From contig CAKOTU010000004.1 of the NCBI GenBank assembly GCA_934120265.1, forward strand, positions 1 to 64,000: a DNA stretch of 64,000 nucleotides. The letters run 5' to 3'. The notes under the pieces were generated by a model, which did no database searches, had not been told where the DNA came from, and was given only the letters and a program-made list of their open reading frames with translations. Of the stretch, positions 1 through 8,067 are shown piece by piece. How positions within the stretch are numbered: position 1 is the stretch's first letter; the number at the start of each line of letters is the position of its first letter. The stretch comes from an uncultured Bacilli bacterium. GTDB lineage: Bacteria; Bacillota_I; Bacilli_A; RF39; UBA660. A program made the position numbers and the translations under genes.

Positions 1-1698
1 GAAATAGATACAACAACTATAAACAGAGATATAAATAATGTAAGTAATAATAAACAAATAATGGTAGATAATACAGCGCCAGTAATAAACTTTACAACTA
101 ATGGAACAAGTGTGTGGGCTAAAAGCGTAGGAACAAAAATAACAGTAACAGATAATAGTGGAAGCAATAGTTTGGATAGTAGTACGTATAAATATCTATA
201 TTCATTGTCAAGTAGTCAGACTCAGGTTTTAAAAAATACTTATAATTTAACAAGTACAGTAAGTCAGACAAGTGGAGATGGGGAATACTATTTGATAGCA
301 CAGGCATGTGATAAAGCTGGAAATTGTGCTAGAAAAACATCAAATAAATTTTTAGTAGATAATACAGCGCCAACGTGCAATTGGAGTGGAGAAAATAGTA
401 CTTGGTCAGCAAGTGCTCAAACGATAAAACTAACAGGAACGGATAACCATAAGATGAATAGTTCAAAGACGTCTTATACAAAAACATATAATCAAAGTGG
501 TGTAGAGTTGGCGACAGATAGTTTATCATATGAGATAGAGGATGAAGCTGGAAATAAAAGAACATGTAGTAAAACAGTAAGCGTTTATTATGACACAAAG
601 AAACCATCTATAACATATGTAAATAATGAAAGTAATGAAGAATGGACAAACAAAGACTTTAAAGTAAGTCTTACTGTAACAGAAGATGGATCAGGAATAG
701 GTGAAGAACAGTATTCATATCAATCAAATACAGGATGGACAAAAGATAACGCAACTATAAGTGGAAATACAGTTACTACGTCAAACTTTTCAGCAGAAAG
801 AGACCAATTAGCATATATAAGAGTATGCGATAAAGTAGGAAATTGTTCTTCACAAGTTTCAACACGAATTAGAATAGATAAGACCGCTCCGGTAATAACA
901 AATGTAAATAATAAAAGTGGTGGGAATTGGACAAACGAAAACTTTCAAGTAATACTTACAGTAACAGAAAATGGATCAGGAATAGATGAAGAACAATATT
1001 CATATCAGTCAAATACAGGATGGACAAAAGATAGTGCAACCATAAGTGGAAATACTGTCACAACGGCTTATTTCTCTAAAGAAAGAAATCAATTAGCATA
1101 TATAAGGGTGTGTGATAAAGCAGGAAATTGTTCTTCGCAAGTTTCAACACAAATTAGGATAGACAAGACAAAACCAAGCATTAGTGCTTCTGTTGGAAGT
1201 TGTTCTGGTGATAAAAGAACTATTTCAATTAAAGCTACTGACTCATCATCCGGAATATCTGGTTATGCAATAACAACATCATCAAGTACACCTTCATCAT
1301 TCTCTTCGTCATCAAGTGGTAGTTACTCTGCAGGAACGTATTATGTTTGGGCTAAAGATAATGCAGGAAATATTAATAGTACAACGGTAACTGTAGCTAA
1401 CTGTATAACGTCCGCAGATATATGTAGTGCTGGTTTTGGAAATTTATTTGGTACATATAAAGGTAATCTTTCAGGTAACTTTGGTAGTTATTATACGAAT
1501 TTAAATCCTAGTGGCAAATGGGGAAATTGGTGTGAAGCAGATGGTACGACATGTTCCCCAACAACAGGATACGATATAAAATGTGTGGGTTCAACATGCT
1601 CTACTTATGGTATTTATGGATTGACAGCTGTACAAATTAATGATACATATGGTTGTAGTTATGCAAAATATTGGTGTAGTTGTAAAGGTGCTTTCTAA
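1..1698 (+). CDS. Large surface protein with Ig-like repeats, C-terminal part (5' truncated)
   Basis: The frame is open from base 1, so the gene starts before the window; the first ATG at 61 is internal. The product looks like an extracellular stalk of bacterial Ig-like modules. The linker DNTAP or DKTAP recurs at module joints, and each module ends with a CDKxGNC motif. Two neighbouring modules (about 610-894 and 895-1179) are near-identical 95-residue copies, both carrying EEQYSYQSNTGWTKD. The last 90 residues are Cys- and Gly-rich and end at GAF, with no sortase motif or membrane segment, so anchoring must come from the missing N-terminus. By analogy with the other surface genes here, a prepilin-type N-terminus is possible but unseen. 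The next gene starts 14 bases downstream. Confidence 0.75.
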   Translation, partial: EIDTTTINRDINNVSNNKQIMVDNTAPVINFTTNGTSVWAKSVGTKITVTDNSGSNSLDSSTYKYLYSLSSSQTQVLKNTYNLTSTVSQTSGDGEYYLIAQACDKAGNCARKTSNKFLVDNTAPTCNWSGENSTWSASAQTIKLTGTDNHKMNSSKTSYTKTYNQSGVELATDSLSYEIEDEAGNKRTCSKTVSVYYDTKKPSITYVNNESNEEWTNKDFKVSLTVTEDGSGIGEEQYSYQSNTGWTKDNATISGNTVTTSNFSAERDQLAYIRVCDKVGNCSSQVSTRIRIDKTAPVITNVNNKSGGNWTNENFQVILTVTENGSGIDEEQYSYQSNTGWTKDSATISGNTVTTAYFSKERNQLAYIRVCDKAGNCSSQVSTQIRIDKTKPSISASVGSCSGDKRTISIKATDSSSGISGYAITTSSSTPSSFSSSSSGSYSAGTYYVWAKDNAGNINSTTVTVANCITSADICSAGFGNLFGTYKGNLSGNFGSYYTNLNPSGKWGNWCEADGTTCSPTTGYDIKCVGSTCSTYGIYGLTAVQINDTYGCSYAKYWCSCKGAF

Positions 1699-1712
1699 AA
1701 GGAGAAATTAGT

Positions 1713-2084
1713 ATGAATAAGAAAAAAACAATAATATTAGTGGCTATTATAATTTGTTTACTTTTGCTTTTAGTAGTTATCTTTTATCCAAAAAAGACAG
1801 AAGATTTGGTGAAAGATGATGTTGCAGAGTGGGATATCGATTTAATGAGAAAATTTTCTTCCTATGTTGAAGAAGTATATCCAAGTGATAAGAGTTATTT
1901 AACAAGTGATACCGAATCTATAATAATTACACTTCAAGATTTAAAAGAAAATTATAATAAAGATGTTTCAATGTTTAATACCAAAAGAGTTTCTTGTGAC
2001 TTAGAAAAAAGTACAATTGAGATATTAAAAGATGATGATAACGAAATTAGAAAAATTGATCTATTGTGTGAGAAAAAGAATTAA
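1713..2084 (+). CDS. Small membrane-anchored protein of unknown function
   Basis: The product has 123 residues. A short basic N-terminus is followed by one hydrophobic segment (about residues 6-25, rich in Ile and Leu), then a charged extracellular domain with two Cys in the second half. It is not recognised as a known family. It lies 14 bases after the surface-protein gene with an AAGGAGA ribosome site, so the two are probably cotranscribed. It may be an accessory or assembly protein for that surface protein, which is inference from position only. A strong terminator follows. Confidence 0.6.
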   Translation: MNKKKTIILVAIIICLLLLLVVIFYPKKTEDLVKDDVAEWDIDLMRKFSSYVEEVYPSDKSYLTSDTESIIITLQDLKENYNKDVSMFNTKRVSCDLEKSTIEILKDDDNEIRKIDLLCEKKN

Positions 2085-2105
2085 TCAATTTGTATTTTAA
2101 AACAT

Positions 2106-2135
2106 AAAAAGCGCTTAATTTTAAGCGCTTTTTTA
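2106..2135. terminator. Bidirectional intrinsic terminator
   Basis: Near-perfect inverted repeat around AAGCGCTTAA / TTAAGCGCTT with A-runs on one side and T-runs on the other. It separates two convergent genes and serves both. Confidence 0.85.
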
Positions 2136-2585
2136 TAAATAATATTCATCTATTTCAGGTTCAATATTTTTATTATGATCTTTTAATTCCCATATTGTTT
2201 TAATTGTTTCTATTGTATTTTTTTCTTCTTTAGTTATAATATCAGAAAGTGACAAAATCCCTACTAATTTCATGTTGTTACTAACAAGTATTCTTTTTAT
2301 TTTTTCTTTAGCCATAATAGTTAAAGCATCGTTTATTTCTTTATTCCACTCAATATGAATAATGTTTTTGTTAATATATCCTTCTATAATATCGCTGTTA
2401 TTACAATTATTACTTATACAGTTTATAACAATATCTCTGTCAGTTATAACACCAATAATTTTTTTATCACTTTTTATAGGTAGAAAACCAATGTTATTTT
2501 TTTTCATGATAGTCGCAATCTCTACAATAGAATTTTTTGCATCACCAACAATAATGTTTTTGTTAACAACTTCTTTTATTTTCAT
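2133..2585 (-). CDS. CBS-domain pair protein
   Basis: A 150-residue protein made almost wholly of two CBS motifs. The first has the typical GVITDRDIV signature and the second has VGILSLSDIIT. Such stand-alone CBS pairs bind adenosyl ligands (AMP, ATP, SAM) and act as energy or redox sensors in the cytoplasm; the target here is unknown. The start at 2585 is chosen because GGTGAT lies just upstream of that ATG; an in-frame ATG at 2630 would give 15 extra residues without a good ribosome site. It is divergent from yunB. The last 15 residues after the second CBS are acidic. Confidence 0.8.
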   Translation of the reverse strand: MKIKEVVNKNIIVGDAKNSIVEIATIMKKNNIGFLPIKSDKKIIGVITDRDIVINCISNNCNNSDIIEGYINKNIIHIEWNKEINDALTIMAKEKIKRILVSNNMKLVGILSLSDIITKEEKNTIETIKTIWELKDHNKNIEPEIDEYYL

Positions 2586-2650
2586 AAAATCACCATTAAT
2601 ATATTTAACGTATTTATGAAAAATATTCATAATATTAAATAGGTGATTAT

Positions 2651-3418
2651 ATGAATAAAAGAATTCACTTAAGAAAGAAAATAATATTATTTAATAGAAA
2701 AAAGAAAACTAATATATTTGTTTTTACAGCTGTATTTTTTGTAGTATGTGTGATCTTAGTATTTAACTTTATTAATAAAAAAGTTTCACCAGTTATTTTA
2801 AATTATGCGGAATTAGAAGCTAGAAAGTTAGCTACATTAGTAATTAATTCAGCAATTAGTAAAAACATTTCAAATAAAATAAAATCTGATGAAATATTTT
2901 TAATAACCAAAGATTCAAATGATCAAATTAGTACTATAGATTTTAATCCCTCTATAGTTAATAGTATTTTAACTGAAACAACTACTATAATTCAAAAAGA
3001 ATTAAAAAAAATTGAAGATGGGGAAGTAGATGATATTAAAAATTTTGATTTAGATTATATAAGTAATAACAATAAATTAAAAAAAGGTATTATTTTTGAA
3101 ATACCTAGTGGTTTAGTCTTTCAGAATGCTTTTTTTTCTAATCTAGGTCCAACAATTCCTATAAAATTAAATTTGGTTGGCGACATAATAAGCGAAGTAA
3201 CTACTAAGGTTACTAATTATGGAATAAATAATGCACTTATAGAAGTTAGAATATGTATTAAATTAACAGAACAAGTTATTCTTCCACTTACTACTGATAG
3301 AATTGAAATAGAAAGTAGTGTTCCTGTAGCGCTCAAACTAATTCAAGGCACAGTTCCAAATTATTATTTAAATGGTATTAGTAACAGTTCTAATTCTCTT
3401 ACAATTCCAACACAATAA
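2651..3418 (+). CDS. yunB: Sporulation protein YunB-like
   Basis: 255 residues, matching the usual length of YunB. There is an N-terminal basic stretch, one membrane segment at about residues 24-42, and an external domain. The C-terminal half carries the family hallmarks: YGINNALIEV, a TEQVILPLTT-like block, and QGTVPNYYLNG near the end. In Bacillus subtilis YunB is a SigE-dependent protein needed for efficient spore formation; its biochemical role is unknown. GGTGATTAT precedes the ATG. It lies next to yutD, as in the B. subtilis yun/yut region. Together with the SpoVID- and YsxE-like genes it suggests the organism sporulates or recently did. Confidence 0.85.
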   Translation: MNKRIHLRKKIILFNRKKKTNIFVFTAVFFVVCVILVFNFINKKVSPVILNYAELEARKLATLVINSAISKNISNKIKSDEIFLITKDSNDQISTIDFNPSIVNSILTETTTIIQKELKKIEDGEVDDIKNFDLDYISNNNKLKKGIIFEIPSGLVFQNAFFSNLGPTIPIKLNLVGDIISEVTTKVTNYGINNALIEVRICIKLTEQVILPLTTDRIEIESSVPVALKLIQGTVPNYYLNGISNSSNSLTIPTQ

Positions 3419-3467
3419 CTTGTAAATATAAAAAAAATAAAATATAATAAATATGGATGGTGATAGT

Positions 3468-3749
3468 ATGCGAATAAAAACTTATACATTCGAAGGTAAT
3501 AACTATGAATTAGTAAAAAATTACAAAGAAGGCTTTGAAAAGGATGCGGTAGAAAATCTTATAACTGACTATTTTAAAGAATATGATTATATAGTTGGTG
3601 ATTGGTCGTATGGTCATCTTCGTTTAAAAGGATTTTGTGATAAAAACAATAAATTATTTAAAATGATCAACAATATTGATAATTTGGATAATTACATAAA
3701 AGATAATTGTGCATATGACTGTCGTTATTTTGTTTTAAAACGTGTTTAA
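3468..3749 (+). CDS. yutD: YutD-like protein (DUF1027)
   Basis: A small cytoplasmic protein of 93 residues. The hallmark is YDYIVGDWSYGHLRLKGF in the middle, which fits the YutD family; function is not established. A TATAAT at 3443-3448 places transcription start close to the ATG at 3453, so I prefer the ATG at 3468, preceded by GGTGAT. This start signal, GGTGATAGTATG, is also used at 52357 and closely resembles the start of the four leader ORFs (3825, 9758, 26846, 34250). Confidence 0.8.
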   Translation: MRIKTYTFEGNNYELVKNYKEGFEKDAVENLITDYFKEYDYIVGDWSYGHLRLKGFCDKNNKLFKMINNIDNLDNYIKDNCAYDCRYFVLKRV

Positions 3750-3771
3750 GCATTATTATTAATAAAAAATA

Positions 3772-3800
3772 TTGAAAGATTAAAAATAATTATGTATAAT
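3772..3800 (+). promoter_or_regulatory. Promoter of leader element 1
   Basis: TTGAAA, 17-base spacer, TATAAT. The conserved leader sequence ACAGTAA begins about 5 bases after the -10 box. Confidence 0.75.
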
Positions 3801-3824
3801 TAATACAGTAAAGGTAGTGATAGT

Positions 3825-3884
3825 ATGGTTAAAGAGATGAATATGAAACTAGCTCAAGCTTCAACCTGGGGGGGGGTTATTTAA
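3825..3884 (+). CDS. Leader peptide of element 1 (out of the conserved frame)
   Basis: 19 codons from ATG: MVKE..., then STWGG and an early TAA right after the nine-G tract. The ribosome site (GGTAGTGATAG) resembles that of yutD. With 8 or 11 G the frame would instead run through the conserved NHTI...KENTKFLDF segment and stop at the TAG at 3943, inside the terminator. As read, the stop lies about 26 bases before the terminator. Confidence 0.45.
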   Translation: MVKEMNMKLAQASTWGGVI

Positions 3885-3909
3885 TCATACTATAATATTA
3901 AATAGAAAA

Positions 3910-3962
3910 GAAAACACAAAGTTTCTAGATTTTTTGATAATCTAGATTTCTTTGTGTTTTTT
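3910..3962 (+). terminator. Terminator of leader element 1
   Basis: Two-part stem: AAAACACAAAG with CTTTGTGTTTT, and an inner CTAGATT with AATCTAG, followed by T residues. The inner pair is U-A here where copies 2-4 have C-G (CTAGACT/AGTCTAG). This compensatory change supports the structure. Confidence 0.85.
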
Positions 3963-4044
3963 GTTGAACCTTTATGGATTTATAAAACAGAAAGAAGTGG
4001 TATTATAAGTACAATATTTTAGTGAAAGCTGTATTATGTCTATA

Positions 4045-4073
4045 TGTTTATAATAAATAAAAAGGGGTATAAT
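4045..4073 (+). promoter_or_regulatory. Promoter directly upstream of BspA-repeat prepilin 1
   Basis: TGTTTA, 17 bases, TATAAT. The same arrangement and similar flanks occur before the prepilins at 27118 and 34513. Confidence 0.65.
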
Positions 4074-4107
4074 TAGAATGTATAATAAAGAGAGGAGTAA
4101 GAAATAT

Positions 4108-5958
4108 ATGAAAAAGAAAGGATTTACTTTAATAGAGTTATTAGCAGTAATAGTAGTACTAGCAATAATAGCGCTAATCGCAACACCAATAGTAACAAGA
4201 GTAATAAATTCTAGTAAGGATTCTGCTAATAAAATAAGTGCAAGTAATTTTGCTAGTGAGGCTAATAAGTATGTAATAGAAGAAAGACTAAGTGGGAATA
4301 TAAAGAATGGAAATATTTTTAATGAAGTGTCTAAAAGAATGAATGGTAAGAAACCTACTTCGGGAGTAGTTTATGCGGATGACAATGGGAATATCGCTTT
4401 AGCTTTAGTATTTGATGATAAATGTTATACAAAGGAATACGGTAGTGATGAAATAAAAACAACTGACATTAATGAATGTCATGCCCCAGTAGATTATTTA
4501 GCACTTGGAAATACAGAGAATGATACAGAAGCAACATTCTTTAATGGACCTATCAAAAAAAGTAGTGTTGAAAAAATAGTGTTTGTAAATAGTAATCTTG
4601 TTCCAACAGATGCAATAGGAAAATGGAATGCAAGTGCAAGTGGTGAAGGAGATGTAGTTGCTTGGTACAAAGATGAAGATAAAAATAACTTATACGAAGT
4701 ATATATAGGTGGAAAAGACGGAGTAAAAGCTAATCCTAACTCATACAAATTATTTAATTATTTTACAAACTTAGTAAGTATAGATTTAAAATATCTTGAT
4801 ACATCAAGCGTTATAGATATGTCTTTAATGTTTAATGATTGTTTAAATTTGACTACACTTAATTTAAGTAATTTTGATACATCAAGTGTTACAACTATGG
4901 CAGGTATGTTTCAGAACTGCTCCAAATTAATTACACTAGATTTAAGTAATTTTGATACTTCAAATGTTGTAAATATGAGAAATATGTTTGCTTGGTGTTC
5001 AAATTTAAATGCCTTAGATTTAAGCAACTTTGACACGTCAAACGTTACTACTATGTATAGTATGTTTCAACTATGTTCAAACTTAACAACATTAGATGTA
5101 AGCCATTTTAATACATCAAACGTTACGAATATGTCATTTATGTTTAGCAAATGTTCAAGCTTAACAACATTAGATGTAAGTAATTTTGATACATCAAACG
5201 TTACGAGTATGAAAGCTATGTTTCAACTATGTTCAAGTTTAACAACACTAGATGTAAGTAATTTTAATACATTGATGGTAACCGATATGTCATATATGTT
5301 TAGCAAATGCTCAAGCTTAACAACGTTAGATGTAAGTAATTTTGACACCTCAAAGGTAACCAATATGGGATATATGTTTAATGAATGCTCAAATTTGACA
5401 ACATTAGATGTAAGCAATTTTGATACATCCAAAGTAACTGATATATCTCGTATGTTTCAAGGTTGTTCAAAATTAACCTATTTAGATGTAAGCAACTTTG
5501 ATACATCGAATGTTACCAATATGCGTACTATGTTTCAAAAGTGTTCAAAATTAACTCAATTAGATGTAAGCAACTTTGATACATCAAAAGTAACAGATAT
5601 GGCTTATATGTTTTATGGATGTTCAAATTTAATAACATTAAACATAAGAGGCTTTAACACAACAAAAGTAACCGATATGAGTTATATGTTTGAAAATTGT
5701 TCAAGGTTAACTAATTTAGATTTGAGTAGTTTTGAAACTAGTAAGTTACAAAATACGGAGCACATGTTTAATGGAAGTTCAAAATTAGCAAATATTAATT
5801 TTTCAAAAGCAACATTTAACGCTGTAACTAAATATGATAAGATGTTTGGTGGATGTGGATTAATTAGTATTACAGTAAAAGATGACGATGCAAAAACATT
5901 TATTGATGCTAGATTAAAAGATTCAAGTATTAATATTGAAGCAACAAAACAAAGCTAG
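4108..5958 (+). CDS. Prepilin-like protein with BspA-type (DUF285) repeats, copy 1
   Basis: 616 residues. The N-terminus is a class III/type IV prepilin signal: short KKKG, cleavage before Phe, then FTLIELLAVIVVLAIIALI as the hydrophobic helix. About 200 residues of a pilin-like domain follow. Then come about 13 repeats of 26 residues of the type F..CS.LTTLDVSNFDTSNVT.M..M, the BspA/DUF285 leucine-rich family found in surface adhesins. The ATG at 4108 has GAGAGGAG upstream; an ATG at 4078 would put ten extra residues before the signal. Bases 4123-4661 are identical to 9965-10503 in the second copy. Expected location is the cell surface, in or on a type IV-like pilus; no prepilin peptidase or pilus ATPase is in the window. 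Confidence 0.85.
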   Translation: MKKKGFTLIELLAVIVVLAIIALIATPIVTRVINSSKDSANKISASNFASEANKYVIEERLSGNIKNGNIFNEVSKRMNGKKPTSGVVYADDNGNIALALVFDDKCYTKEYGSDEIKTTDINECHAPVDYLALGNTENDTEATFFNGPIKKSSVEKIVFVNSNLVPTDAIGKWNASASGEGDVVAWYKDEDKNNLYEVYIGGKDGVKANPNSYKLFNYFTNLVSIDLKYLDTSSVIDMSLMFNDCLNLTTLNLSNFDTSSVTTMAGMFQNCSKLITLDLSNFDTSNVVNMRNMFAWCSNLNALDLSNFDTSNVTTMYSMFQLCSNLTTLDVSHFNTSNVTNMSFMFSKCSSLTTLDVSNFDTSNVTSMKAMFQLCSSLTTLDVSNFNTLMVTDMSYMFSKCSSLTTLDVSNFDTSKVTNMGYMFNECSNLTTLDVSNFDTSKVTDISRMFQGCSKLTYLDVSNFDTSNVTNMRTMFQKCSKLTQLDVSNFDTSKVTDMAYMFYGCSNLITLNIRGFNTTKVTDMSYMFENCSRLTNLDLSSFETSKLQNTEHMFNGSSKLANINFSKATFNAVTKYDKMFGGCGLISITVKDDDAKTFIDARLKDSSINIEATKQS

Positions 5959-5965
5959 AAAATAA

Positions 5966-6000
5966 GCACATAAGATTATATATTGTCTTATGTGTTTTTT
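5966..6000 (+). terminator. Intrinsic terminator
   Basis: CACATAAGA / TCTTATGTG stem followed by six T, just after the BspA-repeat prepilin gene. Confidence 0.85.
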
Positions 6001-6066
6001 GACCAATAAAAACCATTTTAAAAAAGTGATAAACGTGTTATAATATTGTCATAGTGGAGGATAGAT

Positions 6067-7171
6067 ATGGAATTAAATGAAATATATAGTATTTATAATA
6101 AATATCTAGAAAATATCCAAGAATTATGGAGGTTACTTTGACTTTGAAGCTAAAACCAAAGAAATAGAATCACTTGAGTTAAAGATGAAAGATCCTAACT
6201 TTTGGAATGATAAACGAGAAAGCGAGAAAGCAATTTCTACTGCAAATTCATTAAAAGATATGATAGAAAAAGTAAAGAATCTAAAAGAAAAAATCGAAAG
6301 TAACTTTGAGATGATTGAAGAGTTAAGAAAATCTTATGATGAAGAATTAGTTGAGATGATTTCTAGTGATATAGAGGTTATAGGTAAGGAATTAGATGAA
6401 GTTGAAGTTTTAATGTTATTGTCTGGTCCATACGATAAAGATAACGCCATTGTAGAAATTCACTCTGGCGCAGGGGGAACAGAAGCTTGCGATTGGGCTA
6501 ATATGTTATATCGTATGTATACAAGATGGTGTGAAAAGAAAAATTATAAAGTTGAGGTTATTGATAGTCAACCTGGAGAAGAAGTTGGAATTAAAAGTTT
6601 AACAATGTTTGTTAAAGGAATGAATGCTTTTGGATATTTAAAAAATGAAAAAGGAGTTCATCGTTTAGTTAGAATTTCTCCATTTGATTCAAATGCCAGA
6701 AGACATACATCATTTGCATCAATTGATGTAACCCCACTTATAGAAAATAGTGATATTAAAATAGAAATAAATCCTAGTGATATTAGGGTTGATGTTTATA
6801 GAAGTAGTGGTTGCGGTGGACAAGGCGTTAATACAACGGACTCGGCAGTAAGAATTACTCACTTTCCAACTAAGATTGTTGTTACTTGTCAAAACGAACG
6901 TAGTCAAATACAAAATAAAGAAAAAGCTATGGAAGTTTTAAAAAGTAAGCTTTATCAATTGGAAATGGAAAAAAGAAATAATGAGTTAAAAGAACTAAAA
7001 GGAAATCAAAATGATATTAACTTTGGCTCACAAATAAGAAGTTATGTTATGTGTCCATATTCTATGGTAAAAGATCATAGAACTAATGTTGAAACAAGTA
7101 GCGTTGATAAAGTTTTAGATGGAGATATAGATTTGTTTATTAATGCTAGTTTGAAGGAAGTGAAGAAGTAA
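6067..7171 (+). CDS. prfB: Peptide chain release factor 2, with programmed +1 frameshift
   Basis: RF2 ends translation at UGA and UAA. The reading frame starts at 6067 (GGAGG upstream) and runs 24 codons to an in-frame TGA at 6139. The context is TTA CTT TGA C, preceded by a GGAGG-like stimulator at 6128-6132. This is the classic RF2 autoregulatory frameshift: low RF2 stalls at UGA, the ribosome slips on CTT, and reading continues as GAC TTT GAA in the +1 frame to 7171, giving about 367 residues. The GGQ loop is present as SSGCGGQGVNTTDS. The gene shows that UGA is a stop here, which separates this organism from mycoplasmas. yitT overlaps its stop by one base. Confidence 0.95.
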
Positions 7172-8055
7172 TGTTTTTTAAAAGAAAAAATAAGATAGAT
7201 GATAATTCTATTATGAAAGCTATTTACAAAAAGGGAAGATTAGTTAGATATGCGCAATTCCTTTTAGGAATTATGCTTGTTGCGTGTGCATTTAATGTTT
7301 TTCTTCTTCCTAATGATGTTGTATATGGCGTAGGCGGTATTGGTGTTATTTTAAATAAGACTAAAGGTATTAACCCTTCAATAGTTGTTTTGATAGGTTC
7401 ATTAATTTTATTAGTATTGAGTTTCTTTTTACTTGGTAAGGAAGAAACTAAAAATTCAGTTATAGGATCACTTTTATATCCTTTATTTATAGAATTAACC
7501 GCACCTTTAGTTCAATATGTAAATTTAGGTCATACAGAAATAATAGTTCAAATTGTTTTTGGAGCAGTTATATCCGGTTTAGGACTTGGTTTAATTTTTA
7601 AGTCAGGATTTACAACAGGTGGAACTGACATACTAAATCAAATATTTGCTAAATATTTTAAAACTTCGATGGGTAAAGCAATGATTTTTACAGATGGTTT
7701 AATTATTGCTGTTAGTTTATTTGTTTTTGGATTTGAAAAATTTATTTATTCACTAATAAATATGTATATTATAAGTGTTATGGCTGATAAAGTAATGCTT
7801 GGAATATCTAAATCAAAAGCATTTTATATAATAACAGATAATGAAACTAGTGTTAAAAAATTTATTTTGAACCATTTATCACATGGTGTTACAGTATTAG
7901 AAGGTAGAGGTGGATATACTGGAAATAACCAAAAGGTTATTATGTGTATAGTTCCAACAAAAGAATATTTTATTGCTAAAGAAGGGATACATGCTATAGA
8001 TCCTAATGCATTTTTCTTAGTAACAGATGCATACGAGGTATATGGTGGAGAATAG
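7171..8055 (+). CDS. YitT family membrane protein (DUF161/DUF2179)
   Basis: 294 residues. About five membrane segments occupy the first 200 residues, with the family glycine-rich blocks VVYGVGGIGVIL and KSGFTTGGTDIL. A soluble DUF2179 domain follows, ending in the typical ...PNAFFLVTDAYEVYGGE. The family is widespread in Firmicutes and its transport substrate is unknown. The start codon overlaps the prfB stop, so translation is coupled. A YitT-type gene close to prfB and ftsEX also fits the B. subtilis yvjA neighbourhood. Confidence 0.85.
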   Translation: MFFKRKNKIDDNSIMKAIYKKGRLVRYAQFLLGIMLVACAFNVFLLPNDVVYGVGGIGVILNKTKGINPSIVVLIGSLILLVLSFFLLGKEETKNSVIGSLLYPLFIELTAPLVQYVNLGHTEIIVQIVFGAVISGLGLGLIFKSGFTTGGTDILNQIFAKYFKTSMGKAMIFTDGLIIAVSLFVFGFEKFIYSLINMYIISVMADKVMLGISKSKAFYIITDNETSVKKFILNHLSHGVTVLEGRGGYTGNNQKVIMCIVPTKEYFIAKEGIHAIDPNAFFLVTDAYEVYGGE

Positions 8056-8067
8056 AAGAGGTGTTAT

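Larger units (their letters stand above)
3805..3962 (+). ncRNA. Poly-G leader element, copy 1
   Basis: One of four copies in the window, each just upstream of a prepilin gene. In order it contains: a conserved 5' end (ACAGTAARGGTAGTGAT), a short ORF start at 3825, a 14-bp long-range stem (3820-3833 with 3880-3893, one G-U pair), a run of nine G at 3868-3876, and a terminator. The stem buries the ORF start. The whole unit looks like an independently transcribed attenuator or small RNA of about 155 nt. I know of no named RNA family matching it. A G run this long stands out sharply in such AT-rich DNA. Confidence 0.7.

Noticed and set aside
3868..3876. Poly-G run as a sequencing or assembly error
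   Set aside because: The run recurs at the same place in three independent copies with flanking sequence conserved, so the tract is real; exact G counts may still be off by one.
3805..3962. Leader element as a MITE or insertion sequence
   Set aside because: No terminal inverted repeats or target duplications; all copies have one orientation and lie right before prepilin genes.
4800..5760. Regular 78-base repeats that could be taken for a CRISPR or satellite array
   Set aside because: They are in frame and encode 26-residue BspA/DUF285 repeats inside one gene; there are no unique spacers of constant size.
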